From assembly GCF_000301055.1 (NCBI RefSeq), contig NZ_JH932301.1, forward strand, positions 114,451 through 178,450: 64,000 nt of DNA, read 5' to 3'. Of the stretch, positions 35,577 to 44,280 are shown one piece after another. A program made the translations under genes and the position numbers. Positions within the stretch are counted from its first letter, which is position 1. Every line of letters starts with the position of its first letter. The notes under the pieces were generated by a model. That model was not told the DNA's origin, made no database searches, and was given only the letters and a program-made list of their open reading frames with translations. The DNA is from Falseniella ignava CCUG 37419 (GTDB lineage Bacteria; Bacillota; Bacilli; Lactobacillales; Aerococcaceae).

Positions 35577-35914
35577 TTGACCCATTTATCTAATTGGCGG
35601 TCGCTCGCTAATACAAAATGATTAAGTCGAACCTCGTGATATTTTAAAGGTTCACTGAATTCTTCGTGTTGATAGATTAATCGCTTGCGATGCGCTTCTG
35701 ATCTCGGGTTCGGTTGCGGAATAGCTGAAAGTAGTGATTTCGTATAAGGAGGCACAGGGTGGTGATAGATATCGTCAGCAGAAGCGAGTTCTAATATTTT
35801 CTCATGATACATTACCGCAATTCGGTCGCTAATATATTTGACCATGGATAGGTCATATGCAATGAAAAGATAGGTTAAATTCTTTTCTTTCTTAAAATCT
35901 AAGAGCATCAACGT
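35573..35914 (-). pseudogene. C-terminal remnant of an OppF-type ABC ATPase
   Basis: The frame matches only the last third of OppF/AppF ATPases: LDFKKEKNLTYLFIAYDLS, SDRIAVMYHEKILELA, HHPVPPYTKSLLSAIPQP and VRLNHFVLA. It aligns with residues about 192-292 of the intact gene at 40623. Walker A, the signature motif and Walker B are missing, and the H-loop His is replaced (IAYD instead of ISHD). No ribosome site or complete domain remains, so it is the debris of a former Opp operon, perhaps left by duplication or rearrangement next to the present one. Confidence 0.8.
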
Positions 35915-35982
35915 TAGCAATGGATGGAGTCCCACTATAATTTGGTTAATGAGTTTCTATTTAAAATTCAAACCAACTTATT

Positions 35983-36011
35983 GCGCCCTAAAATAGATTG
36001 TGTTACGATGA
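35983..36011 (+). promoter_or_regulatory. Possible promoter of the second Opp operon
   Basis: TTGCGC (35983-35988), 17 bases, TACGAT (36006-36011) with TGT before it (extended -10). A second extended -10, TGGTATAAA, lies at 36052-36060. The leader to the first gene is 220-270 bases. Confidence 0.45.
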
Positions 36012-36082
36012 CATTGCTAACGCATTGTGTTTTATTTCACATATGTAATTGGTATAAAAAATAGAAGGGAGGATTTGTTAAG

Positions 36083-36109
36083 ATGATGCTATTGGGATAC
36101 TGCTATTGA
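36083..36109 (+). other. Possible leader mini-ORF (MMLLGYCY) in the Opp leader
   Basis: GGGAGGA (36067-36073) and nine bases later ATG ATG CTA TTG GGA TAC TGC TAT TGA. Well-placed ribosome site; the peptide contains Tyr-Cys-Tyr near its end. It lies upstream of the conserved hairpin at 36143. Confidence 0.4.
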
Positions 36110-36142
36110 GCGATGTCATCTGTCAGTTGGATGAATAAATTA

Positions 36143-36205
36143 GGACAGAAGCTTAAGCTATAATGAGTTTTGACAGGCGACTGATTAAAGCTTAAGCCTC
36201 CGTCC
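36143..36205 (+). promoter_or_regulatory. Conserved leader hairpin, copy A
   Basis: Outer GGAC/GTCC and GCTTAAGC (36151-36158)/GCTTAAGC (36190-36197) stems, then an interior TATAAT-GAGT ... ACTG-ATTAAA that continues the hairpin with the same G-G mismatch as copy B at 41694. The interior TAATGAGTT and TGATTAAAGC are shared with B while the basal stem differs by compensating changes. No U-tract follows, so it is not a simple terminator. Confidence 0.6.
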
Positions 36206-36285
36206 GAAAAATATTGTTGCTCTGAGCAATTAAGCAGACTTTAAATTAGTTATGATTTATACTAAGCAATCGAGGGGGAATGAAA

Positions 36286-37821
36286 ATGAAAAAAATCTTT
36301 AAATTATTGATGTTATCGATACTCTTAGTCACGAGTGGCGTGAGTGGTGTAACAGCTTGGGCACAAGCAGATGATACCTTTATATATGCCATCTCAGGTG
36401 ATCCATTGTCGATTAACCCGATCACAACGTCAGACCGTTGGGGATTAACGACTACCAATATGATTTTCTCACCATTAATTCGTGTTGAAGGTGACGGTAG
36501 CCATAAGTTCGAATTAGCAGAGGATATTCAAGTTGCTGAAGATGGATTGACCATTACAGTGAAGTTAAAAGAAGGCGTTACTTGGTCAGATGGTGAACCA
36601 TTTACAGCTGAGGATGTTGTTTTCACTTATGAGACGAAAGCTGACAAAGCAAATGGTAATGCTGACAAATTATGGGTAGGCGACCAACCGATTGAATTCG
36701 TAGCGGTAGACGATCATACGGTAGAATTCAAATTACCAGAAGTCAATGCAGCGGCAGTCAATAATATTGCAACAGAAACTTACATTATTCCAAAGCATAT
36801 TTACGAAGGTGAGCCTGATTTCTCAGTCAATGAATTACGCGCCTCTCCTGTAGGAACGGGTCCGTATAGACTAAAGGAATACCGTCAGGGTGAATACTTA
36901 GCATTCGAAGCGAATGAATCCTACTATGGTGGTAAACCGAAGATCAAAAATATTGTTTTCCGAATTATTGCGAATGCGGACACAGCAAAAGTAGCTTTAC
37001 AAAAAGGGGAAGTCGACGCGTCCATTATTATGCCAGCAGATATTGCGGATTATGAAAATCAACCGGTGAATATTCACACGTATAGTGAGAACCGTGTGGG
37101 TTACATTGGGGTGAATACTAATACGCTAGATGATGTAAAAGTACGTCAAGCTATTTTCGCCGCATTAAACCGTGACGAAATGAACTTAGCAGCTTATTTA
37201 GATTCAGAGTATTACCATAACGCATACTCATTCTTACCGCCACAAAACCCATACTACACAGAAGATGTGAACAAGCATGAAGGTGGCGCAGAAAAAGCTA
37301 AAGAACTATTGCAAGAAGCCGGTGTTGAAGGATTAAAAATCACTCTAGGTTATACTGCAAATGACCCTGTTCAAACAATGGTGGCTACTTTAGCACAACA
37401 ACAACTACTTCAAGCAGGTATTGATTTAGAGCTGAAAGGAATGGACGGCGCAGCGCTTTATGCTGAGACAAGCAAGCCAGACCAAACCTCTTTAGACCTC
37501 TTTATCGGAGGCTATATTATGGGAACAGACCCTGATTTCTATACACCACTCTTCACATCGGATGGTGCGTATAACACCTTCAAATATGCGAATGAGCAAG
37601 TTGATGAGCTATTTGAAGCTGGGGCAAAAGAAATTGATGATTCAAAACGAAAAGAAATCTACCATGAGTTACAACAAGTCTTAATGGACGATGCTGTGAT
37701 CTATCCATTAGTAGATAATTTGAAAGTTTTTGCAGTCAATGAGCGTATCGATGGCATTGAAGATGCTCGCTTTGTGCCAATTTATACTATGGAAGATATG
37801 TCAAAATTATTTATTAAATAA
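36286..37821 (+). CDS. Oligopeptide ABC transporter substrate-binding protein (second Opp operon)
   Basis: 511 residues, SBP_bac_5 family. Signal peptide MKKIFKLLMLSILLVTSG ends near AWAQA-DD with no cysteine at all, so it is not a lipoprotein. Motifs ISGDPLSINPITTSDRWG, VKLKEGVTWSDGEPFTAEDV, SPVGTGPYRLKEY and VRQAIFAALNRDEM are typical. The second ATG (36286) is preferred: GGGGGA lies six bases before it and abuts the first ATG. First gene of a complete five-gene Opp operon; a hairpin separates it from the permeases. Confidence 0.9.
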   Translation: MKKIFKLLMLSILLVTSGVSGVTAWAQADDTFIYAISGDPLSINPITTSDRWGLTTTNMIFSPLIRVEGDGSHKFELAEDIQVAEDGLTITVKLKEGVTWSDGEPFTAEDVVFTYETKADKANGNADKLWVGDQPIEFVAVDDHTVEFKLPEVNAAAVNNIATETYIIPKHIYEGEPDFSVNELRASPVGTGPYRLKEYRQGEYLAFEANESYYGGKPKIKNIVFRIIANADTAKVALQKGEVDASIIMPADIADYENQPVNIHTYSENRVGYIGVNTNTLDDVKVRQAIFAALNRDEMNLAAYLDSEYYHNAYSFLPPQNPYYTEDVNKHEGGAEKAKELLQEAGVEGLKITLGYTANDPVQTMVATLAQQQLLQAGIDLELKGMDGAALYAETSKPDQTSLDLFIGGYIMGTDPDFYTPLFTSDGAYNTFKYANEQVDELFEAGAKEIDDSKRKEIYHELQQVLMDDAVIYPLVDNLKVFAVNERIDGIEDARFVPIYTMEDMSKLFIK

Positions 37822-37849
37822 TATAGCATCAAATTGATGCGAATCGGTG

Positions 37850-37890
37850 GGTGCATGGGAACAAATCTATATTTGTTAACGTGCACCTTC
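37850..37890 (+). terminator. Hairpin between the binding-protein and permease genes (second Opp operon)
   Basis: GGTGCA (37850-37855) pairs with TGCACC (37882-37887) and inner GAACAAAT with ATTTGTTA, followed by TTCTATTATT. A small GCATC/GATGC hairpin lies just before it. Probably a partial terminator or 3' stabiliser giving excess binding protein. Confidence 0.6.
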
Positions 37891-37911
37891 TATTATTCGA
37901 AGGAGAAGATT

Positions 37912-38871
37912 ATGCTTAAATTTATTGGCAAGAGAATATTGCAAATGATTCCGCTATTGCTAATTATCTCTTTTATTGTATTTAGTCTAATCTATGTAGC
38001 GCCATATGATGCAATCGATGCGATTGCAACGCCGAACATGTCGCCGGATCAGATTGAATTATTGAGACAAAAGCATGGGCTCGACCAGCCTTTTTTATTG
38101 CAATATTTTTTCTGGATTAAAAATATTTTAACGGGAGACTTAGGGTCTTCAATTATTACACAAAAACCGATTGCGGCCGAATTAGCTAAGCGAATTCCGA
38201 ATACGATTAAGTTGGTTTTACCTGCTTATGTGACGTCATTTATTTTAGCAATTATTTTAGGCTTGGTAGCGGCTGCTAACAAAGGTCGTTGGTTAGATCG
38301 ATTGTTAGATAATATCAACACGATTGGGATTTCAATTCCGCCATTTTGGTTTGCGATGTTGATGATTTATTTACTGGGTTATCGATTGAATGTCTTCCCG
38401 ATTGTTGGAATGCATTCGGTAGGGCAAGAAGATTCATTTAGTGACTTTATGGCTCACTTCTTTATGCCATATATCGTCTTAGTCGTAGCGATGTTCCCAG
38501 ATTTAACACGTTATATTCGCGCTTCGGCGATGACACAGCTGAATCTCGATTATGTTCAAGTTCAGCGTTCTCTTGGCGCGAGTCGAGTAGAAATTTTTAG
38601 TAAGCATATTAGCCGGAATGTTTTACTGCCATTAGTCACACAGATTGGGTTTGCGTTACCGATGTTAGTAACCGGAGCCATTATTAGTGAGACCATTTTC
38701 CAATGGCCAGGTGTTGGACCGTACTTTATGACAGCAACGAAACAGTTGGATTATCCCGTGATTATGGCTGTAATGCTATTATCTGCGACCCTCGTGATTA
38801 TTGGTAATCTGTTAGCGGATATTTTGTATACGATCGTGGATCCACGAATTCGACAAGGAGGCGAGCGTTAA
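37912..38871 (+). CDS. Oligopeptide ABC transporter permease (OppB-like)
   Basis: 319 residues. N-terminal KRILQMIPLLLIISFIVFSL, EAA loop YVQVQRSLGASRVEIFSKHI and the terminal SETIFQWPGVGPYF match OppB/DppB permeases. The ATG at 37912 has AAGGAGA five bases upstream; the long frame from 37834 begins inside the hairpin region and lacks a site. The stop overlaps the next start (TAATG). Confidence 0.92.
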   Translation: MLKFIGKRILQMIPLLLIISFIVFSLIYVAPYDAIDAIATPNMSPDQIELLRQKHGLDQPFLLQYFFWIKNILTGDLGSSIITQKPIAAELAKRIPNTIKLVLPAYVTSFILAIILGLVAAANKGRWLDRLLDNINTIGISIPPFWFAMLMIYLLGYRLNVFPIVGMHSVGQEDSFSDFMAHFFMPYIVLVVAMFPDLTRYIRASAMTQLNLDYVQVQRSLGASRVEIFSKHISRNVLLPLVTQIGFALPMLVTGAIISETIFQWPGVGPYFMTATKQLDYPVIMAVMLLSATLVIIGNLLADILYTIVDPRIRQGGER

Positions 38872-39707
38872 TGTTTATGCGAAAATTAAAACGAGCGCTC
38901 TACTTGCGCCCGGCATATTGGATAGCCATCGTTATACTGGCAGCACTGATTGTCTTATCTGTAAGTGCGCCTTTATTCTCGATAGATCCTAATGCAACCG
39001 ACGTAACGAACATGATGCAACCTCCTTCCGGTGCTCATTGGTTTGGGACGGATGAATTGGGACGTGATTATTTTATTCGTGTCTTATACGGTGGTCGTGT
39101 CTCGCTATATGTAGGGGTTATATCGATGTTAGCAACGACATTAATTGGTCTAATCATCGGTTTAATTTCAGGTTATTTTGGGGGATGGGTTGACACATTG
39201 TTAATGCGTTTAGTGGATATTTTATCTTCAATCCCGTGGCTCGTCCTTGTGATTGTGTTAAGTGTCTTTATGAAGCCCGGGCTGACAACGATTATTATTG
39301 TGATCGGCGGATTTTCTTGGATGTCATTAGCGAGACTGGTTCGTGCTGAGACGTTAGCGTTGAAGGAGCGAGATTATGTGGTTTATGCACAATTTATTGG
39401 GATTAATCCTGTCAAGATCATGATTCAGCATATCCTACCTGGCGTTGTTCCTACGATGCTAGTTGCGTCTACAGCAAGTATTGCGGGTGCTATTATGACG
39501 GAGTCTTCTCTATCATTCTTAGGAGTCGGGCTACAACCACCGCATGCATCATGGGGAAGCTTACTTCAAAATGCGCAGTCGAGCTTGCAACGAGCTCCGC
39601 ATATGGCGTTGATCCCCGGGTTACTTATTATGTTAACAGTTTATGGATTTAACCAACTGGGACATTTACTAAGAGATACGTATGAAATGGAGGATTTACA
39701 TGAATAA
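38871..39707 (+). CDS. Oligopeptide ABC transporter permease (OppC-like)
   Basis: 278 residues. MMQPPSGAHWFGTDELGRDYFIR is the OppC/DppC N-terminal signature in part; the EAA loop is at ERDYVVYAQFIGINPVKIM and the terminal motif TESSLSFLGVGLQPPHASWG is present. GGAGG lies nine bases before the first ATG. Translationally coupled on both sides. Confidence 0.92.
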   Translation: MFMRKLKRALYLRPAYWIAIVILAALIVLSVSAPLFSIDPNATDVTNMMQPPSGAHWFGTDELGRDYFIRVLYGGRVSLYVGVISMLATTLIGLIIGLISGYFGGWVDTLLMRLVDILSSIPWLVLVIVLSVFMKPGLTTIIIVIGGFSWMSLARLVRAETLALKERDYVVYAQFIGINPVKIMIQHILPGVVPTMLVASTASIAGAIMTESSLSFLGVGLQPPHASWGSLLQNAQSSLQRAPHMALIPGLLIMLTVYGFNQLGHLLRDTYEMEDLHE

Positions 39708-40626
39708 GCAAACAACTTATCGAGATCCCATTGTCGCCTTTGACAATTTAACGATTCATACGAATAAAAAAGGGCTTCCTAATCGCGAATTAGTACATTC
39801 AATCAGTACGAGTTTCGCTAAAAATAAGATTACCGGTGTTGTCGGCGAGTCCGGTTCTGGTAAAAGTATCTCGATGAAATCAATTATGGGGATGCTACCG
39901 GAGGGATTGGAAAGTCACTTTGACCAATATCGATTTGACGGCGATGCAGTTCAGAGTAAGAATCTACTTGATTTACCGATTTCGATGATTTTTCAAGACT
40001 CGAATGTGTCACTCAATCCTCTGCGTAAAGTGAACTATCATTTACTTGAAGTGATTGAGCGGTTCCATCATTTAACGGGAGACAAGGCGGAGCAACGTAT
40101 GCTTGAAGAGTTACGCTCTGTCGGAATCAAAGATGCCGAACGTGTTGCGAAGCAATATCCTTTTGAACTATCCGGAGGAATGCGTCAACGCGTGATGATT
40201 TGTATGGCTTTATTAAAGCGACCGAAGTTATTAATTGCGGACGAACCAACCACGGCGTTAGATGTGACGATTCAAAAGCAAATTTTAGATTTAATTGTTC
40301 GAAAGAAACAATCCGAAGATTTGAGTGTGATTTTTGTGACGCATGACTTAGGCGTGGTTGCAGAAATCTGCGATGAAGTGAAAGTGATGTACGACGGAGT
40401 CATTGTTGAAGAGGGAAGCTTAGAGGATGTTTTCTATCGTCCAGCGCACCGTTATACTCGTGAATTGATTAAGGCCATCCCACGTGGAGTGAATGGTGAG
40501 AGACTATATACGATGGAACGACAAATTTTATCGGAATCTGAAAAACAAGGAATTCTTGTCAATGTGTCCGATGATAATTTAGAGACACCCCACCGCGTAT
40601 TGAAAGGAGTGGACGAAACCGCATGA
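39700..40626 (+). CDS. Oligopeptide ABC transporter ATP-binding protein (OppD-like)
   Basis: 308 residues. Walker [42 protein letters not shown] and FVTHDLGVV are intact, with the C-terminal oligopeptide ATPase extension. The start (39700) has GGAGG six bases upstream and overlaps the previous stop by 8 bases (ATGAATAA). Confidence 0.93.
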   Translation: MNKQTTYRDPIVAFDNLTIHTNKKGLPNRELVHSISTSFAKNKITGVVGESGSGKSISMKSIMGMLPEGLESHFDQYRFDGDAVQSKNLLDLPISMIFQDSNVSLNPLRKVNYHLLEVIERFHHLTGDKAEQRMLEELRSVGIKDAERVAKQYPFELSGGMRQRVMICMALLKRPKLLIADEPTTALDVTIQKQILDLIVRKKQSEDLSVIFVTHDLGVVAEICDEVKVMYDGVIVEEGSLEDVFYRPAHRYTRELIKAIPRGVNGERLYTMERQILSESEKQGILVNVSDDNLETPHRVLKGVDETA

Positions 40627-41501
40627 TTACCATAGAAAATCTTAGCAAGGTGTATGAGAAAAAAGATATCTTCGGCCAAACGTTGTCTAAAGTTACCGCC
40701 TTAAACGACGTCAACTTGGAAATTCGTCAGGGTGAGACACTCGGCTTAGTAGGTGAATCTGGCTCAGGTAAGTCCACATTAGGAAATATTATTTTAGGTC
40801 TGGAATCACCCACTTCAGGGCAAGTGCTTTATGAGGGGCAGGAGATTGATGCGGCCTTACGACGTGAGATTCAAAAAGAATTAAAGTTTCAGCCTATTTT
40901 CCAAGATCCCTATTCAGCGATGAATCCGAATCGTTCAGCGTTAGAGATTGTGGCTGAACCACTCACGCTGACTTATTCAATGGCTGAGGCGAAACAGCTG
41001 GCAGGTAAGATGTTAGAGGAGGTGGGAATTCTTCCCGCTGATTTTAATAAGCGACCGCATGAATTTAGTGGCGGCCAACGTCAACGGATCGTTATTGCGC
41101 GGTCAATTGTGACCGACCCGCAATTTGTTGTTTGCGACGAGCCTGTGTCTGCGTTAGATGTGTCGATTCAAGCACAAATTATTAATTTGTTAATGGATTT
41201 ACAGAAAGAGAAGGAGTTAACCTATCTATTTATTTCGCATGACTTGGCAATGGTTCGCAGTATTAGTCAACGGATTGCGGTCATGTATCTAGGAAATATT
41301 GTGGAATTGGCGGATACCGAGGATATCTTCAATCATCCGCAACACCCATATACTCGAAAATTATTGGAAGCCATCCCGCTGCCGGATCCGCGTGAAGCCC
41401 GATTGCGACAAGCCAATAAGGAACATCGCATTCCAGCCGAAATTACGATTGGAACCCGTTGGGAAGAAGTCCGACCGAATCATTGGGTGTTGTTGGATTA
41501 G
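40623..41501 (+). CDS. Oligopeptide ABC transporter ATP-binding protein (OppF-like)
   Basis: 292 residues. Walker [41 protein letters not shown] and FISHDLAMV are intact. The C-terminal part, TYLFISHDL to RPNHWVLL, is the closest match in the window to the remnant at 35573. ATG overlaps the OppD stop (ATGA). Last gene of the operon; a terminator follows. Confidence 0.93.
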   Translation: MITIENLSKVYEKKDIFGQTLSKVTALNDVNLEIRQGETLGLVGESGSGKSTLGNIILGLESPTSGQVLYEGQEIDAALRREIQKELKFQPIFQDPYSAMNPNRSALEIVAEPLTLTYSMAEAKQLAGKMLEEVGILPADFNKRPHEFSGGQRQRIVIARSIVTDPQFVVCDEPVSALDVSIQAQIINLLMDLQKEKELTYLFISHDLAMVRSISQRIAVMYLGNIVELADTEDIFNHPQHPYTRKLLEAIPLPDPREARLRQANKEHRIPAEITIGTRWEEVRPNHWVLLD

Positions 41502-41512
41502 AAGTTGAGAGT

Positions 41513-41543
41513 AAAGAAACGGACTGATTCCGTTTCTTTTTTT
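41513..41543 (+). terminator. Terminator of the second Opp operon
   Basis: AAAGAAACGG (41513-41522) pairs with CCGTTTCTTT (41530-41539), followed by TTTT. Confidence 0.88.
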
Positions 41544-41554
41544 GTTCAATGAAA

Positions 41555-41583
41555 TTGAAATCAAAAAAGGTATGTGATAACAT
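41555..41583 (+). promoter_or_regulatory. Promoter of the first polar ABC/rhodanese operon
   Basis: TTGAAA (41555-41560), 17 bases, TAACAT (41578-41583) with TG one base upstream. The block GTGATAACATTAACTTG (41574-41590) recurs with one mismatch at 61518-61534, at the promoter of the second polar ABC operon. A 7-bp stem CTTGCAA/TTGCGAG at the probable 5' end follows. Confidence 0.75.
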
Positions 41584-41627
41584 TAACTTGCAATAAAGTT
41601 GCGAGCAAATATATAGGAGGTGGTAAA

Positions 41628-41654
41628 TTGATTAGCATTATTGAGAACAGGTGA
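41628..41654 (+). other. Possible leader mini-ORF (TTG start, 8 codons) in the ABC/rhodanese leader
   Basis: AGGAGGTGG (41615-41623) and a well-spaced TTG ATT AGC ATT ATT GAG AAC AGG TGA. The ribosome site is among the strongest in the window, yet no long frame follows. The hairpin at 41694 lies just downstream. Confidence 0.4.
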
Positions 41655-41693
41655 GTCATAGTAAATTGTGGCAGATGTGCCCTATTATCAAAG

Positions 41694-41747
41694 TTACTCT
41701 TAGGTTTTAATGAGTTAGAATGATAATTGATTAAAGCCTAAGAGTAA
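41694..41747 (+). promoter_or_regulatory. Conserved leader hairpin, copy B
   Basis: TTACTCTTAGG (41694-41704) pairs perfectly with CCTAAGAGTAA (41737-41747); the interior continues pairing (TTTTAAT/ATTAAAG, then GAGTT/AATTG with one G-G mismatch). The interior TAATGAGTT and TGATTAAAGC match copy A at 36143 while at least five basal pairs differ in a compensating way. It ends 32 bases before the ABC binding-protein start. Confidence 0.65.
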
Positions 41748-41779
41748 TATAAGTTGGAAAGAAAAAAGGAGGAGTTAAA

Positions 41780-42658
41780 ATGAAAAAAACCTTGAAAATA
41801 TTTATGAGTTTTATATTATCTGCATTAATGATTAATCCTTTAGGAATTTTTGCTGTAACTAATGTCAATATTGCAACTACCGGTGATAATAAACCATATA
41901 CTTATGTAGATGAAGATGATCAATTAACAGGATATGACATTGAGCTTGCGCGATTAATTTTCGAAAAATTAGAAGATTATGATATTAATTTTGAAATTAC
42001 AACATTTGATAGCTTGTTCACGGGATTATCGTCCGGAGTATATCAAATGGGTGCAAGTATGTTGAGTTATAATGATGAAAGAAGTGAAAATTACTACTAT
42101 TCGCGTCCTATCAATGAGTCGCCTTACTATTTTGTTTACAGAAAAGGTGATGAAAAACTCGACAATTTAACGCAATTTGCTGAAAAAGGTATGGTATTTT
42201 ATGGACTGCCAGGTATATCGGCATCTATTATGATGGAAAATTGGAATGCATCTCAAGATGATGATAAAAAAATTGAAATTTATTATATCGATGGATCTGG
42301 AGGTCAAACCTTCTTGGGCGCTTTAGATAATGGGATTATTGATTTTACAGTATTTGAAGCACAATTATTAAATAACTTTAGGGCTTCTAATGAGAAGGTT
42401 GATGAAAAAGTAGATTATACTCTAATTGACGATAAAGTTTTAGAGGGATTACCTCAAGAAAAGATTGATGAGTTCGTAGGAAATGCGCAGACTTATTTTG
42501 TATTTCCTAAAACAGAAGAAGGTAAAAAATTGCGTGATGCAGTGGATGAAATTTTATTAGAGTTTTATAAAGATGGGACGCTTGAAAAGCTCCAAGAAGA
42601 TATTTTAAAAGAAAATCAGCTTCCAAAACCAGAAAATATGGAAAAACAAACGAATTAA
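41780..42658 (+). CDS. Polar amino-acid ABC transporter substrate-binding protein (family 3)
   Basis: 292 residues, SBP_bac_3 fold. Signal peptide MKKTLKIFMSFILSALMI to about IFAVT, without any cysteine. The mature part starts NVNIATTGDNKPYTYVDED, with LTGYDIELARLIFEKL, FDSLFTGLSSG and a C-terminal GKKLRDAVDEIL helix. The family binds Glu/Gln, His, Arg, cystine and others; the ligand cannot be read here, but the rhodanese gene in the same operon suggests a sulfur compound (inference). AT-rich codon use compared with the Opp operon just upstream. RBS AAAGGAGG. Confidence 0.88.
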   Translation: MKKTLKIFMSFILSALMINPLGIFAVTNVNIATTGDNKPYTYVDEDDQLTGYDIELARLIFEKLEDYDINFEITTFDSLFTGLSSGVYQMGASMLSYNDERSENYYYSRPINESPYYFVYRKGDEKLDNLTQFAEKGMVFYGLPGISASIMMENWNASQDDDKKIEIYYIDGSGGQTFLGALDNGIIDFTVFEAQLLNNFRASNEKVDEKVDYTLIDDKVLEGLPQEKIDEFVGNAQTYFVFPKTEEGKKLRDAVDEILLEFYKDGTLEKLQEDILKENQLPKPENMEKQTN

Positions 42659-42676
42659 TTATGTTAAAAATAAATG

Positions 42677-42708
42677 AGGTGCCATTCTAAACTATGGCAC
42701 CTTTATTT
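42677..42708 (+). terminator. Terminator-like hairpin after the binding-protein gene
   Basis: AGGTGCCAT (42677-42685) pairs perfectly with ATGGCACCT (42694-42702), followed by TTATTTA. The permease ribosome site starts right after it. Probably a leaky terminator. Confidence 0.75.
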
Positions 42709-42719
42709 AGGAGGAAATA

Positions 42720-43439
42720 ATGAGTAGTTTTTTTGATATAGGATCTGTATTTTCACAAATGCCACTATTATTGGAGTATCTTGGTACCACTATAGTGTTA
42801 GCGGTTTTGTCTATGATACTAGGTATAGTATTAGGTTTTATTATAGCTATAGTTCGACAGAAAAAAATTCCGATTTTAAATACCTTATCAATAGTATATG
42901 TATCTTTTGTAAGAGGAACCCCAATTATTATTCAATTATACATTGCCTATTTTGGGATACCTATTTTTTTAAGATATATTAACTATAAACTGGGCTTGGA
43001 GCTTCAACTTGGAGGCATACCGCATATGTTTTATGCCATTACGGCATTAGGAATTAATCAATCGGCTTATTTATCCGAGAGTTTTAGATCAGCACTATTA
43101 TCGGTGGACCAGGGCTCAATTGAAGCAGGTTTGACAATTGGTATGAGTAATGTACAAGTTGCTAGAAGGATTATTATACCAGAAGCGCTCTCAGTTGCTT
43201 TGCCGAATATAGGTAATTCATTCATCAGTCTTTTAAAAGGAACATCGTTAGCTTTTTCGAGTGGAGTAATTGAAATGACTGCAGCGGCAAAGATAATTGG
43301 TGGAAGAACGTATCGATTCATTGAAGCTTACGTTGCATTAGCAATCATTTATTGGATTTTAACAATAATTTTAGAGCTAATATTTTCATTTATAGAAAAG
43401 AAAATATCGATACCGGAAGAGTCTCCTGATATTCTTTAA
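42720..43439 (+). CDS. Polar amino-acid ABC transporter permease
   Basis: 239 residues, HisM/GlnP family with five or so transmembrane segments. FVRGTPIIIQLYIAYFG, the ALGINQSAYLSESFRSALLSV segment (in part) and the EAA loop SIEAGLTIGMSNVQVARRIIIPEAL are typical. RBS AGGAGG directly after the hairpin. 18 bases before the ATPase gene. Confidence 0.92.
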   Translation: MSSFFDIGSVFSQMPLLLEYLGTTIVLAVLSMILGIVLGFIIAIVRQKKIPILNTLSIVYVSFVRGTPIIIQLYIAYFGIPIFLRYINYKLGLELQLGGIPHMFYAITALGINQSAYLSESFRSALLSVDQGSIEAGLTIGMSNVQVARRIIIPEALSVALPNIGNSFISLLKGTSLAFSSGVIEMTAAAKIIGGRTYRFIEAYVALAIIYWILTIILELIFSFIEKKISIPEESPDIL

Positions 43440-43457
43440 GAAGAGAGGTAATTTCAG

Positions 43458-44198
43458 ATGATAAAGGTTGAGCATTTAACAAAAAAATTTGGTAATACTG
43501 TTATTTTAGATGATTTATCATTTGAAGTAAAAGAAGGAGAAATCATCGGAATTATTGGATCTTCAGGTTCTGGTAAATCAACATTATTAAGGTGCTTAAA
43601 TCTGTTAGAAAAACCACAAAATGGATATTTGACTATTGATAATGAAAAATTTAATTTAGCAAATCTTCAAGAAAAAGATACTTTGAGGTTACGGAAGAAA
43701 ATGTCAATGGTTTTCCAAAGTTTTAATTTATTCAACAAAAAAACAGCTTTGGAAAATGTGACTGAGGGTCTAATCATTGTGCAGCGGATGGAGAAAAAAG
43801 CAGCAACAGAGAAAGCAATAAAATACTTAAGCCAAGTAGGGATGAAAGATTACGCACAGTTTTATCCAGCGCATCTATCTGGCGGGCAAAAGCAAAGGGT
43901 AGCAATTGCAAGAGCGCTTGCTTTAGAACCAGAAATAATCCTATTTGATGAGCCAACTTCTGCGCTGGATCCCGAGTTGGTAAATGAGGTGCTTAAGGTT
44001 ATTCGCGAAATAAGTCAAACGCATGATTTTACAATGTTTTTAGTTTCTCATGAGATGGAATTTATTAAGTCTATATCAGATCGAGTAATGTTTTTGCACA
44101 ATGGTTCAATATTAGAGTTTGCTAATCCTGAAAATATCTTTACTAACTCAAGGCATGATCGTATCCGCTCGTTTTTATCACAAATGGAACGAGAGTAG
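43458..44198 (+). CDS. Polar amino-acid ABC transporter ATP-binding protein
   Basis: 246 residues, GlnQ/TcyC-like. Walker [14 protein letters not shown]-loop VFQSFNLFNKKTALENV, LSGGQKQRVAIARAL, ILFDEPTSALDPEL and FLVSHEMEFI are intact. RBS AGAGAGG. AT-rich like its neighbours. Confidence 0.93.
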   Translation: MIKVEHLTKKFGNTVILDDLSFEVKEGEIIGIIGSSGSGKSTLLRCLNLLEKPQNGYLTIDNEKFNLANLQEKDTLRLRKKMSMVFQSFNLFNKKTALENVTEGLIIVQRMEKKAATEKAIKYLSQVGMKDYAQFYPAHLSGGQKQRVAIARALALEPEIILFDEPTSALDPELVNEVLKVIREISQTHDFTMFLVSHEMEFIKSISDRVMFLHNGSILEFANPENIFTNSRHDRIRSFLSQMERE

Positions 44199-44280
44199 AA
44201 AAATTAAATTCATGCGATCCTGTTTGAATAAATCAAGGATGGATTTACTAATAATTTTATATCTATAGAAGGAGAAAAAT

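Noticed and set aside
36143-41747. The two conserved leader hairpins as ordinary terminators
   Set aside because: Neither is followed by a T-tract on the + strand and both lie upstream of genes with their own ribosome sites.
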